Source: DASVAL01 sp035649575 (GTDB taxonomy: Bacteria > Planctomycetota > UBA1135 > UBA2386). From it: a stretch of DNA of 22,328 nt. Position 1 is the first letter of the stretch. Each line of letters opens with the position of its first letter. Under the pieces are notes generated by a model. The model saw only the letters and a program-made list of their open reading frames with translations, searched no databases and was not told where the DNA came from. Positions 1-7,341 of the stretch are shown here, in pieces. The DNA lies in assembly GCA_035649575.1 (NCBI GenBank), contig DASRJH010000022.1, forward strand, positions 1-22,328, given 5' to 3'. The position numbers and the translations under genes are program-made.

Positions 1-1420
1 CCGGCGAGGCGCTGGCCGTCGTCAGGACCGAGCTGATGCTGTTCGGGTCGGCGACGAATTCGACCGTCGGCTGCTGCGCGACGACGACCTCGCTGGCACC
101 GGGGTTGACCGTGGCCGTGATGGTCTTGATCTCGGCCATCGTGCTGGCGATCGTGCCGATCGCGACACCGCTGGCGTCCGTGAGGCCGGGTTGGACCAGG
201 ATGTTGTTGCTGCCGGTCGCGGCAAGGTCCACGACCTGACCCGCGACGGGGTTGCCGTTGACGTCGCGCACCGTGACCGTGATCGTCGAGGTGGTCAGGC
301 CATTGGCGAGCACGCCGAGCGTCGGCGCCGCGGTTGCCGTCGACAGGACAGCGCTGATCGTGCTCGGATCGGCGACGAACTGCACGGTCGGCTGCTGCGC
401 GAGGACGACCTGGCTGGCACCGGGGTTGACCGTCGCCGTGATCGTCTTGGTCTCGGCGGTCGTGCTCGCGATGGTGCCCGTCGTGACACCGGTCGCGTTC
501 GTGACGCCGGGTTGCACGATCGTGTTGTTCGATCCCGTGCTCGACAGTTGCACGGCTGCGCCGACGACCGGGTTGCCGTTGACGTCGCGCAGGATCACCG
601 TGACCGTCGAGGTGGCCGAGCCGTTGGCGACGACGCCGGTCGCCGGCGACGCGGTCACGACCGAAATGGTGGGACTGACGGTGCTCGGGTCGCCGACGAA
701 CTCGACCGTCGGCTGCTGCGCGACGTTGACCTGGTTGACACCCGGGTTGATCGTGGCCGTGATCGTCTTGATCTCGGCAGTCGTGCTCGCGATCGTGCCG
801 GTCGCGACGCCGAGCGCGTTGGTGACGGCCGGTTGGACCAACGTGTTGTTGCTGCCGGTCGCGGCCAGCTGCACGACCTGCGCGGCGATGCCGTTGCCGT
901 TGATGTCGCGTACCGTGACCGTGATCGTCGAGATCGTCGTGCCGTTGGCGACGACGCCGGTCGCCGGCGCCGCGGTCGCGCTCGACAGCACGGCGCTGAT
1001 GTTTTGGGGATCAGCGACGAAGACGACCGTCGGTTGCTGGGCGAGTACGACGGCATTGACGCCGGGGTCGATGGTGGCCGTGACCGTCTTGGTCTCGGCG
1101 CGGGTCGAGGAGATGGTGCCCGTCGCCACGCCGCTGGCATTCGTGACGGCCGGCTGCACGATCGTGTTGTTCGTGCCGGACGCCGTCAGCTGCACGATGC
1201 GGTTCGTGAGCGGCGCGCCGTTGCCGTCGACGACGGTCACCGTGATCGTCGAGACCGCGACGCCGTTCGCGAGGACTCCGGTCGCCGGGTTCGCTGTGAC
1301 GGTCCCGAGTGTCGGGGACGGTTGGTTCGCGATGTCGTGGAGGCTCTTGTTCTCGATGCAGCCGCTGAGGGTGGCGAGTAGCAAGCACGCGACGAGTCGC
1401 AGGTATCTGGACAGATTCAT
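1..1420 (-). CDS. Ig-like (Big-1/invasin-type) repeat lipoprotein, 3' end outside window
   Basis: The reading frame is open from the ATG at 1420 to the window edge (473 codons seen). Residues 1-21 form a lipoprotein signal: basic start, hydrophobic stretch, then L-S-G-Cys21, so the mature protein should be lipid-anchored at Cys21. After a short linker the protein is a run of near-identical ~107-residue units, each with a TITVTVRDxNGNP-like strand, a V(T)NAxGVATGTI strand and a TxTATxNPG strand. This is the pattern of bacterial Ig-like group 1 domains, known from invasin/intimin and many surface proteins. At least four units are visible. Family knowledge suggests a stalk or adhesin role; the ligand is unknown. 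It lies 211 bp downstream of the pilin-like cassette on the same strand, which hints at a shared surface role. A plus-strand ORF over the same bases is only its antisense image. Confidence 0.88.
   Translation of the reverse strand, partial: MNLSRYLRLVACLLLATLSGCIENKSLHDIANQPSPTLGTVTANPATGVLANGVAVSTITVTVVDGNGAPLTNRIVQLTASGTNNTIVQPAVTNASGVATGTISSTRAETKTVTATIDPGVNAVVLAQQPTVVFVADPQNISAVLSSATAAPATGVVANGTTISTITVTVRDINGNGIAAQVVQLAATGSNNTLVQPAVTNALGVATGTIASTTAEIKTITATINPGVNQVNVAQQPTVEFVGDPSTVSPTISVVTASPATGVVANGSATSTVTVILRDVNGNPVVGAAVQLSSTGSNNTIVQPGVTNATGVTTGTIASTTAETKTITATVNPGASQVVLAQQPTVQFVADPSTISAVLSTATAAPTLGVLANGLTTSTITVTVRDVNGNPVAGQVVDLAATGSNNILVQPGLTDASGVAIGTIASTMAEIKTITATVNPGASEVVVAQQPTVEFVADPNSISSVLTTASASP
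251..1280. repeat. Tandem ~321-bp repeats encoding Ig-like domains
   Basis: The plus-strand string beginning gttgccgttgacgtcgcg recurs at 251, 572 and 893, exactly 321 bp apart, and a diverged copy sits at 1220 (327 bp on). The period equals 107 codons, so repeats are in frame and belong to the lipoprotein gene. High identity between copies suggests recent duplication or gene conversion, and copy number may differ between strains or be collapsed in assemblies. Confidence 0.85.
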
Positions 1421-1526
1421 CCCTTCATTCCCCGGAGATAGACGTGTCTGTTTCGACAGGCCGCCGTCGGGACCTAGAGCCGAGGCGAAGCCTGCACCGG
1501 GGCCGCTCAGCTACGGAACCGGCGCC

Positions 1527-1567
1527 GGCGCGCGGAGATCGCGCCGATGACTCGTGGGGCTCATCGG
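1527..1567 (-). terminator. Two adjacent hairpins after the pilin-like cassette (terminator candidate)
   Basis: Inverted repeat CCGATGA (1544-1550) / TCATCGG (1561-1567) has a 10-base loop, and GGCGCG (1527-1532) / CGCGCC (1540-1545) has a 7-base loop; the two share two bases. They lie 65-105 bases beyond the stop of the PilX-like gene and upstream of the lipoprotein gene. No T-run follows, so a classical intrinsic terminator is not shown. The 1421-1631 gap otherwise shows no gene. Confidence 0.35.
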
Positions 1568-1631
1568 GAAGGGCCGTTGGCAGCGGCGTTGCCGCTACGA
1601 GAGTCGAAGCTGCGCGAGTTGGTGGTCGGGA

Positions 1632-2798
1632 TCACGGTCGCGAGAGTTCCTGCCAGCCGTTGAACACCAGGTATTTGGTGGGCAGCACGGCCGAGGCCAG
1701 TGAGATCGCCTGGCTCGAGTACTTGACGTGGGACGTGCCGGCGAGCTCGAAGTGAGAGGTGTCGGGGCCCGTGACCACGGTTCCGTAGAAGTTGCAAGAG
1801 GTGCCGTGGAGTTGCGCATTGCCGAGCAGGTAGACGATGCCGTCGAAGCGGAAGGTGCCCTCGACGCGCAGGTCGCCCGTGATGAACATGATGCCCGCCC
1901 CGCGCGTGTTGCCCATGAACCTCACGTTGCCCGCGCGGTAGATGATGTTCCACTGCCCGGGCGCGGGCGTGGACCTGCCGAACTGCAGGTTGCTGTAGGT
2001 GCTGTTCGTCAACACGATGTTGGCCGAGTTCTGGATCGACAGTTGGATCTCGGCGAGGTCGATCGACTGCGCGGTGGTCGAGAGACTCGGTGACGGAGTC
2101 GTGCCCATGATGTTGGGCCGATCCAACAGGGGGATCGAGCTCAACAGCTCGGGTACCGTGTGCGGCTCGGTCACCGAGATGCCGGCTACGTCGCCGCTGC
2201 CCGTGACCGCGCCGGTGGTGAAATTGTAGTTGAAGCCGCGGATCCTCGAGAAGCCATAGACCTGCAGTTCCCCGGGGTCTGGGACGCCCGTCATCATCAG
2301 TGCGCCGGTCACGGTGTAAGGCAGCGGCGGCTGTGGCCCGAGGTAGGCGGCGATCCGGCGCGAGGTGTTGCGGTAGGTCCCGACGACCTGGATCTCCCAG
2401 ATGTTCTCGTCGGGTTGTTCGTCCACCGCGGGGGAGGGTTGGCCTTCGTCGTCGTTGTCGCGGCCGTCGGTCAGCAGGAACTTCGGCGTCAGCCTGAACG
2501 AAACACCGCCGCCGAGGTTGCGTGTCACCACGCTGTTGCTGATGAGACCCGCCGGTGTGCTCGCCATGTAGACCGCGAGGTCGATGCCCGCCTCGGCGGC
2601 CGCGAGCGCGCGTTCGTCGTTCGACTCGCGCTCGAGGCGCGTCATGCGCGACGTCATGCTGATCGAACTGGCGCCCATGATCAGCAGCAGCGGAATGACG
2701 GTCGCGATCAGCGCGATCAGCAGTGCGAAACCACCCTGGCTCGCCTGTTGCGCAGAGCGCGCTCCGGCTGCAGAGGTGAGATTGTCGTGCTTGTCCAT
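1632..2798 (-). CDS. PilX-like pilus-assembly / pseudopilin-associated protein
   Basis: 388 residues from the ATG at 2798, chosen because a GAGGG sequence lies just upstream and the N-terminus then fits the family; a GTG at 2834 is possible. A QGGFALLIAL segment starts a hydrophobic helix at about 22-45, followed by a polar helix with ERESNDERALAAAEAG, the typical PilX/Tfp N-terminal arrangement (small residues and Glu/Ala-rich helix). There is an aspartate-rich stretch at 111-131 (DGRDNDDEG), and the C-terminal half (about 230-375) is rich in beta-strand-like, Asn/Gly/Thr segments that look like a beta-helix. PilX-type minor pilins assist type IV pilus assembly or adhesion. It is the last gene of a three-gene pilin-like cassette, 50 bp after the PilW-like gene. 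Exact pilus system cannot be told because no PilB, PilC or PilQ is in the window. Confidence 0.75.
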   Translation of the reverse strand: MDKHDNLTSAAGARSAQQASQGGFALLIALIATVIPLLLIMGASSISMTSRMTRLERESNDERALAAAEAGIDLAVYMASTPAGLISNSVVTRNLGGGVSFRLTPKFLLTDGRDNDDEGQPSPAVDEQPDENIWEIQVVGTYRNTSRRIAAYLGPQPPLPYTVTGALMMTGVPDPGELQVYGFSRIRGFNYNFTTGAVTGSGDVAGISVTEPHTVPELLSSIPLLDRPNIMGTTPSPSLSTTAQSIDLAEIQLSIQNSANIVLTNSTYSNLQFGRSTPAPGQWNIIYRAGNVRFMGNTRGAGIMFITGDLRVEGTFRFDGIVYLLGNAQLHGTSCNFYGTVVTGPDTSHFELAGTSHVKYSSQAISLASAVLPTKYLVFNGWQELSRP

Positions 2799-2848
2799 AT
2801 ACCCTCGTCTCGCCGGCCGAGGGCCGGCGATCACTGGTCAGCTCCCTC

Positions 2849-3517
2849 TCAGGTATTCCGCATCAGGATGCTCTGCGTCGTCGTGGCCCGGTAGAGGTGG
2901 CCCTTCGCGTCGCGGCGCGCGACGCCGAGCAGCATCGTCAGCACGCGTCCGCGCAACGTGAACTCGCAGCGTTCGACGCCCGTGATCACGAGCTGCACGG
3001 GCAGGTTGGCGATCAAGAGCTGCAGGCCGCCCTCGTCGATCAGGCCGTCGCCGTCGTCGTCGACGCCGTTCTGGGTCTCGCCCGCGTCGAGCGAGAACAC
3101 GAACCTGCGCACCGGCGTCAGCGCCGCCGCGTTCATCGACAGCTTGCCGTCGGCGCCCTGGAAGCGGAACGATGGCCGCGAGCCCGTGGTCGGCGGCGAG
3201 ATCCATTCGCCGAGGGCGGGCACCACGATGGTCGGATTCAGCGCCTGGGCCGCGATGGCGGCGTTGACGTCCTCCTGGGTTGCCATGACCATGCAGGTGG
3301 AGACCAGACCCGGGCGCGCGAGGTTCGCGAGACGCTGGCCCGCGATGCGGCAGCTCTCGGCGGTCAGCGCAGCGGTCTCGCTGGCACTGACCTCGTCGCG
3401 CACGAGGGTGCCGGTCACCGTGATGGCGCCCAGGATCGGGACCGCCACGACCATCACGATCATCAGCTCGGCCAGGGTGAAGCCACGCTGCGAGTTGCGA
3501 GGTGTTGCCATGTTCAT
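2849..3517 (-). CDS. PilW-like type IV prepilin-like protein with calcium-loop motif
   Basis: 222 residues. The start at 3517 is fixed by an ATGA overlap with the stop of the upstream gene; longer upstream frames are not needed. It has a canonical class III prepilin leader: RG12 then FTLAE (Glu17 at +5), followed by a hydrophobic helix (about 18-36). This would be cut by a PilD-type peptidase after Gly12 and N-methylated. The C-terminal half holds a DxDxDGxxD loop at 153-161 (Asp153, 155, 157, 161), the pattern of EF-hand, dockerin and thrombospondin-3 calcium loops. PilW/GspJ-type minor pilins sit at the pilus tip. The neighbours on both sides are also pilin-like. Assignment to PilW rather than GspJ or a general pseudopilin is inference. 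Confidence 0.78.
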   Translation of the reverse strand: MNMATPRNSQRGFTLAELMIVMVVAVPILGAITVTGTLVRDEVSASETAALTAESCRIAGQRLANLARPGLVSTCMVMATQEDVNAAIAAQALNPTIVVPALGEWISPPTTGSRPSFRFQGADGKLSMNAAALTPVRRFVFSLDAGETQNGVDDDGDGLIDEGGLQLLIANLPVQLVITGVERCEFTLRGRVLTMLLGVARRDAKGHLYRATTTQSILMRNT

Positions 3518-3960
3518 CCCTTCCGGTCGGCGACGAGAGTAGTGAGCTCGAAGTGTTGGCGACCGTTCACGCCGGTCCAATCGACAGTGATCGTGACGCG
3601 GTAGAGCGTCTCGCCCGCGAGACTCTGGTCGACGGCGACGTTGAACTGGCCGGGCAAGCCGTCGGCATCGCCGGGCAAGGGCCGGAGTCCACCTGCCGCG
3701 CCGTTGACACCGGCGATGTCGAAACCCGTACCATGGAGAGCCGGCATGCTGTCGAACGGCTGGTTGCGCAGCTCCTCGACCGCGTTGCGGCAGGCGACCA
3801 TCGCGAGGTTCCGTTCCTCGGCGAGCCGGCGGGTGCGAGACTGCGATGTCACCGCGGTCGACACCGCGAGCAGCATCGTGATGATGGCCGCCGCTGCGAA
3901 CATGAGATCGATCAGCGACGTGCCCGACTCGCCAGTCGTGCGCTGGTTGGGACTCTTCAC
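3514..3960 (-). CDS. PilV-like prepilin-like protein with non-canonical cleavage motif
   Basis: 148 residues from a GTG at 3960; no strong ribosome-binding site is visible. The N-terminus has a short basic leader, then G13-TSLID-LMFAAAAIITMLLAV, resembling the G-FSLIE start of PilV-type minor pilins but with Thr at +1 and Asp at +5 where Glu is nearly invariant. A single helix at about 19-37 is followed by the usual amphipathic helix (ARNAVEELRNQPFD-like) and a short beta-rich C-terminal domain ending LTTLVADRKG. Its stop overlaps the next gene's start by four bases (ATGA), implying translational coupling. It probably starts the pilin-like operon. Whether the Asp at +5 allows processing or methylation is not known. 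Confidence 0.72.
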   Translation of the reverse strand: MKSPNQRTTGESGTSLIDLMFAAAAIITMLLAVSTAVTSQSRTRRLAEERNLAMVACRNAVEELRNQPFDSMPALHGTGFDIAGVNGAAGGLRPLPGDADGLPGQFNVAVDQSLAGETLYRVTITVDWTGVNGRQHFELTTLVADRKG

Positions 3961-4102
3961 CAGCGCTACTTCGGAAGCCGCACCTTGTGTCTTGAGCCGC
4001 AGTGCCGGGCCGGCACGACGGCAAAGACGCGCGGCGTTGGCATGGGGTGCTTTGAGCGTCCCGGGCCGAGACTACGGTTGCATGCGTAGCCCGCCGGCGC
4101 CG

Positions 4103-5359
4103 CTACAGGTTGATCTGCGCGGCCGGCAGCTGGGCTGAGCTGGTGATCGGGTTGTTGGCGAAGAAGGCGCGCCACTCGGCTTCGTCGACGCTCGCCGAGG
4201 TGCCGGCCAGGGTTGCCAGCAGGCCGCGCGTCGCGAACAGCACTTCGGCGTCCACGGGCGTGCTCGACGAGGTCTCCTGTGCCGCCACGAGGATGCCGAA
4301 CAGCTGTTCGACACCTTCGTGGTCGCCGGCGCGCAGCAGCAGACGGGCCGCGAAGTAGCGCGAGAAGTGGTCGAGGTCGGGCAGCGTCTTGCGCACTGCG
4401 GCGCAATCGACCGACCCGGTCTGCTCGAGGCAGCGGAACGCGCGGCCGACCATCTGCCGCGACGTGCGGCGTTCGATCACGTGCCACAGTCCGGCGATCG
4501 TGTCGGGCTGCAGGGTGCCGCTGACCCGGGCCAGGGCCGTCAGTGCCGCCTTGGCGACCTCGAGGTCGTCGCGCGAGCTCTGGTCGGCCAGGAACACTTC
4601 GATCTCACGCGTGATCGGCGTGTGCGCCAGTGCGAGCAGACCCGCGATCGCGACTTCGGTCTGGAAGTCGCCGGCGATCGAGAGCACCTCGGTCACGCAT
4701 TCCTCGGGCAGCTCCGCCGGCAGGGCGTCGAGCACCGCGTTCCGCACTTCGGCGTCGCGCGAGCGCAACAGCGGCAGCATCGCCTGGACCGGCGGCTCGC
4801 GGTGCCGTTTGGCGATCGCGAGCGCGGCGAGCTGCACGTTCTTGTCGGTCTCCGCGAACAGGTCGCGCAGCTCCTGATCCGACAGCAGCTCGATGCGGTC
4901 GATCGCGACCAACGCGATGGGCCGCAGGTGCTGGTGCAGTGCCAGCGCCTTGAGGTCCTGCAGCACGAGCTCGACGCGCAGCAGGCCCGCGACCTCGATG
5001 GCCTGTGGCAGCGATTTCTGCAGCGGCTGCGACAACAGCCAGTGCATCGCATGCGTGAGGTGATCGATGGCGCCATCGAGTCGATCGAGAGCCTGCGCCT
5101 TGGTTTCAGGCTGCCAGGCGCGCTGGTACTCGCCGAGCAGGTTCAGCAGCTCGACGCGGTCCTTCGACAGCCGGACGCGCGGAGGTCCGGACCGAACGAC
5201 CCCTGGCACCGCCATCGTGACCACGAAGACAGCGGTCACCGCGACGATGCCCGCAACCAGCAAACGCTGCTTCGGCCGCTTGCGCGGCTGGGGGGCAGGA
5301 AGGTCATGACTCTTCACGTGGCCGTTTTCGGACGCAGAACGCATCGGGGTGAAACTCAT
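4103..5359 (-). CDS. Membrane-anchored helical-repeat (HEAT-like) protein
   Basis: 418 residues from the ATG at 5359; the in-frame ATG at 5344 is an equally good start and neither has a clear ribosome-binding site. A basic N-terminus (PRKRPKQR) precedes one transmembrane helix at about 33-52. The rest is a chain of short amphipathic helix pairs, for example LQLAALAIAKRHREP-, RSRDAEVRNAVLDALP- and EVAKAALTALARVSG-like units, the style of HEAT/armadillo repeats used for protein contacts. No enzyme motif is seen. It is likely anchored in the inner membrane; topology is uncertain. It is separated from the LOG gene upstream by about 130 bp and from the pilin cassette downstream by about 140 bp, so operon membership is unclear. 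An ORF that reads back to 6109 in this frame is an artefact of overlapping frames in the LOG gene. Confidence 0.7.
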   Translation of the reverse strand: MSFTPMRSASENGHVKSHDLPAPQPRKRPKQRLLVAGIVAVTAVFVVTMAVPGVVRSGPPRVRLSKDRVELLNLLGEYQRAWQPETKAQALDRLDGAIDHLTHAMHWLLSQPLQKSLPQAIEVAGLLRVELVLQDLKALALHQHLRPIALVAIDRIELLSDQELRDLFAETDKNVQLAALAIAKRHREPPVQAMLPLLRSRDAEVRNAVLDALPAELPEECVTEVLSIAGDFQTEVAIAGLLALAHTPITREIEVFLADQSSRDDLEVAKAALTALARVSGTLQPDTIAGLWHVIERRTSRQMVGRAFRCLEQTGSVDCAAVRKTLPDLDHFSRYFAARLLLRAGDHEGVEQLFGILVAAQETSSSTPVDAEVLFATRGLLATLAGTSASVDEAEWRAFFANNPITSSAQLPAAQINL

Positions 5360-5490
5360 TCGGAGCCCGCGGGTGCTTTGGCGCACGCACCGGTGGCATC
5401 GACTGTGCCTCGGGCGCGAGCCGACCCAAACCGGGACGTGCGGGCGCAGCACCGCGCCGCAAATCAGCAGCCGTGCTGCCGAGCTCCGGG

Positions 5491-6306
5491 CTAGGGGGCC
5501 TTCGGCACGGGGCGGCGCTCCCCGAACCATGCGCGCGGCTTCCCACCCGGATGCGGCCGCCTGGCGAGATGGCGCCCGGCGCCCGCGCGCACGCGGGCCA
5601 CGGCCGTGGCGACATCGTCGGTGACGAACAGGCGATCGAGGTCGGCGGCATCGATCGTGCCGTGCTTCAGCATGGTCTCGCGCAGGAATCCGATCATGGG
5701 CTGCCAGTAGTCGGTGCCCATCAGCACGAGCGGGAAGTCCTCGATCTTCTTCGTCTGGATCAGCGTGGCAGCTTCGAACAACTCGTCGAGCGTGCCGAAG
5801 CCTCCGGGCAGCGCGACGAAGGCGTAGCTGTACTTGACCAGCATGACCTTCCTGACGAAGAAGTAGCGGAACTCGATGAAGTAGTCGAGCCACGGATTGG
5901 GCTCCTGCTCGTGGGGCAGCGTGATGTTGCAGCCGATGCTGAGTCCACCGGCGTCGCGCGCGCCGCGGTTCGCGGCGGCCATGATGCCGGGGCCACCGCC
6001 GGTCATGATCGTGAAGCCCGCGCGCGACAGCTCGGCGCTGAGCTCGCGCGCGAGCCGATACCAGCGGTTCTCCTCGCCAAACCGCGCCGAGCCGAACACG
6101 GTCACGCAAGGCGGCAGGAAGTGCAGCGCCCGGAAGCCCTTGATGAACTCGAAGAAGATGCGCACGGCGCGCGCAAGCTCGTCGAGGCGGCTGCGCGGCC
6201 CCTCGAGGAAGCTGCGTTCACCCCAATCGCGCGAGACCTTGCCCCAGTCCGGAGGGCACTCGTCCGGGCCGCCGGCTCCGGTGGGGGGACGCTGTGTGCT
6301 GCTCAC
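5491..6306 (-). CDS. LOG family protein (nucleoside 5'-monophosphate phosphoribohydrolase type)
   Basis: 271 residues from a GTG at 6306, fixed by a GTGA overlap with the stop of the preceding small gene. The Rossmann-type core has TGGGPGIMAAANRG at about 102-115 and the diagnostic PGGFGTLDE at 167-175, with an R-K pair at 152-153. These are the hallmarks of the LOG/TIGR00730 family, once labelled lysine decarboxylase. Known LOG enzymes cleave nucleoside 5'-monophosphates such as AMP or cytokinin nucleotides to free base and ribose 5-phosphate. The N-terminal ~50 residues and the basic C-terminal tail (245-271, many Arg and Pro) are extra relative to the core. It sits last in the purL-purQ run, which fits a role in purine nucleotide turnover. 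The substrate is not shown by the sequence. Confidence 0.85.
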   Translation of the reverse strand: MSSTQRPPTGAGGPDECPPDWGKVSRDWGERSFLEGPRSRLDELARAVRIFFEFIKGFRALHFLPPCVTVFGSARFGEENRWYRLARELSAELSRAGFTIMTGGGPGIMAAANRGARDAGGLSIGCNITLPHEQEPNPWLDYFIEFRYFFVRKVMLVKYSYAFVALPGGFGTLDELFEAATLIQTKKIEDFPLVLMGTDYWQPMIGFLRETMLKHGTIDAADLDRLFVTDDVATAVARVRAGAGRHLARRPHPGGKPRAWFGERRPVPKAP

Positions 6307-6494
6307 TTCTTCGGCTTGGGTTTTCCAGCCTTGACCAGCAGCGCGCCGAGCAAGACGCAGCCGCCGCGGATGCCCCAGGCGGTCCCTTCACCCCAGTTGT
6401 TGATCCACGTCAGGAAGCGCATCTCCATGTCCATGAACTGCACGACCGACGATGCGATGCCGAGAAACACGAGCAGAAGGCCGAAACTGCGCAT
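6303..6494 (-). CDS. Small two-helix membrane protein
   Basis: 63 residues from the ATG at 6494; a TTG at 6530 is a weaker alternative. Hydrophobic segments at about 4-21 and 38-55 flank a short polar loop with an acidic patch (MDMEM), and the tail is lysine/proline-rich (KAGKPKPKK), so the C-terminus is likely cytoplasmic. The coding stretch lies 49 bp after purQ, and its stop overlaps the LOG gene start (GTGA), so it is probably cotranscribed and translationally coupled. No family recognised. It would be easily missed by gene finders. Confidence 0.6.
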   Translation of the reverse strand: MRSFGLLLVFLGIASSVVQFMDMEMRFLTWINNWGEGTAWGIRGGCVLLGALLVKAGKPKPKK

Positions 6495-6543
6495 GGAGGC
6501 GCACGATACCCGGCGCGTCCTGGGGAACAAAGCGAACGAGGAC

Positions 6544-7341
6544 CTAGGCCTCGGCCGCAGCGACCTTCACCATCTCGCGGAACACCACCATGCCGTCGCC
6601 ATCCTTCGGCAACTCGCCCTGATCGAGCACGGTCCGGCGCCAGCCCGGCATGTGCGTGGGCAGGTAGCTGCGGTCGGGATGCGGCATCACACCGAGCACG
6701 CGGCCGCTGCGGTTCGTGAGGCCCGCAAAGCCGAGCGGCGTGCCGTTCGGGTTCTGCGGGTAACGCTCGGTCGGCTCGCCGCGCGCATCGACGTAGAGCA
6801 GCGGTGCATGACCTTCGTCGAGCAGCAGCCGCTGCAGTGCCGCGTCGCGTGCGATCAGACGGCCTTCGCCATGCGCGGCGGGCCAGCGCAGCGTGAGGCC
6901 CGCGGGCAGGAACACACAGCGCGACTTGCGGGTCTTCAGCGTGACCCAGCGGCACTCGTAGTGGTTGCTGAGGTTGTGCGTCAGCGTCACTTGCTCTTCG
7001 AGGCCGTCGGTCGTGCACGGCAGCAGTCCGAGTCGCACGAGCACCTGGAATCCGTTGCAGATGCCGAGCACGAGGCCGCCGCGCTCGACGAAGCGCAGGA
7101 TGCGGTCGCCGAGCTTGTGCTTCATCTCCTGCGCGAGCACGCGGCCCGAGCTGATGTCGTCGCCGTAGGCGAAGCCACCCGGGATCGCGACGATTGCGAA
7201 CGCGTCGAGCCGCGCCGGCGCAGCGAGCAGCTGCTGGATGTGCACGAACTCGCAGCTGCCGCCGGCCCGCTCGAACGCGTGGAACGTCTCGCGCTCGCAG
7301 TTGATGCCCGGGGCCCGCATCACCATGACTGGCGGGCTCAT
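6544..7341 (-). CDS. purQ: Phosphoribosylformylglycinamidine synthase, glutaminase subunit (PurQ)
   Basis: 265 residues, longer than the ~225 of B. subtilis-type PurQ owing to an insertion around 105-165. The start at 7341 overlaps the stop of purL by four bases (ATGA). It is a class I glutamine amidotransferase: IPGGFAYGDD at 53-62, the nucleophile elbow GICNGFQ with Cys95, and the MPHPD motif with His221. PurQ releases ammonia from glutamine and passes it to PurL, giving FGAM from FGAR, step four of purine synthesis. The usual catalytic triad is Cys-His-Glu with Glu two residues after His; here that position is Asp223. It lies downstream of and coupled to purL and upstream of a small membrane gene and the LOG gene. 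Confidence 0.95.
   Translation of the reverse strand: MSPPVMVMRAPGINCERETFHAFERAGGSCEFVHIQQLLAAPARLDAFAIVAIPGGFAYGDDISSGRVLAQEMKHKLGDRILRFVERGGLVLGICNGFQVLVRLGLLPCTTDGLEEQVTLTHNLSNHYECRWVTLKTRKSRCVFLPAGLTLRWPAAHGEGRLIARDAALQRLLLDEGHAPLLYVDARGEPTERYPQNPNGTPLGFAGLTNRSGRVLGVMPHPDRSYLPTHMPGWRRTVLDQGELPKDGDGMVVFREMVKVAAAEA

Noticed and set aside
251..1280. CRISPR-like regular repetition
   Set aside because: Period is 321 bp, in frame, and the units differ as protein repeats do, with no short direct repeat and spacer structure.
252..1550. 432-codon plus-strand ORF over the repeat region
   Set aside because: It is the antisense of the Ig-repeat lipoprotein; the minus frame has a signal peptide, lipobox and regular domain repeats, while this frame has no recognisable domain.
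1421..1631. Cyclic-di-GMP or fluoride riboswitch in the lipoprotein leader
   Set aside because: Hairpins are present but the conserved bases of those classes could not be found on the minus strand.
4103..6109. 668-codon minus-strand ORF running from the HEAT-like gene into the LOG gene
   Set aside because: The upstream part overlaps the LOG gene in another frame and has no family features; the real start is at 5359 with a clear N-terminal basic stretch and TM helix.
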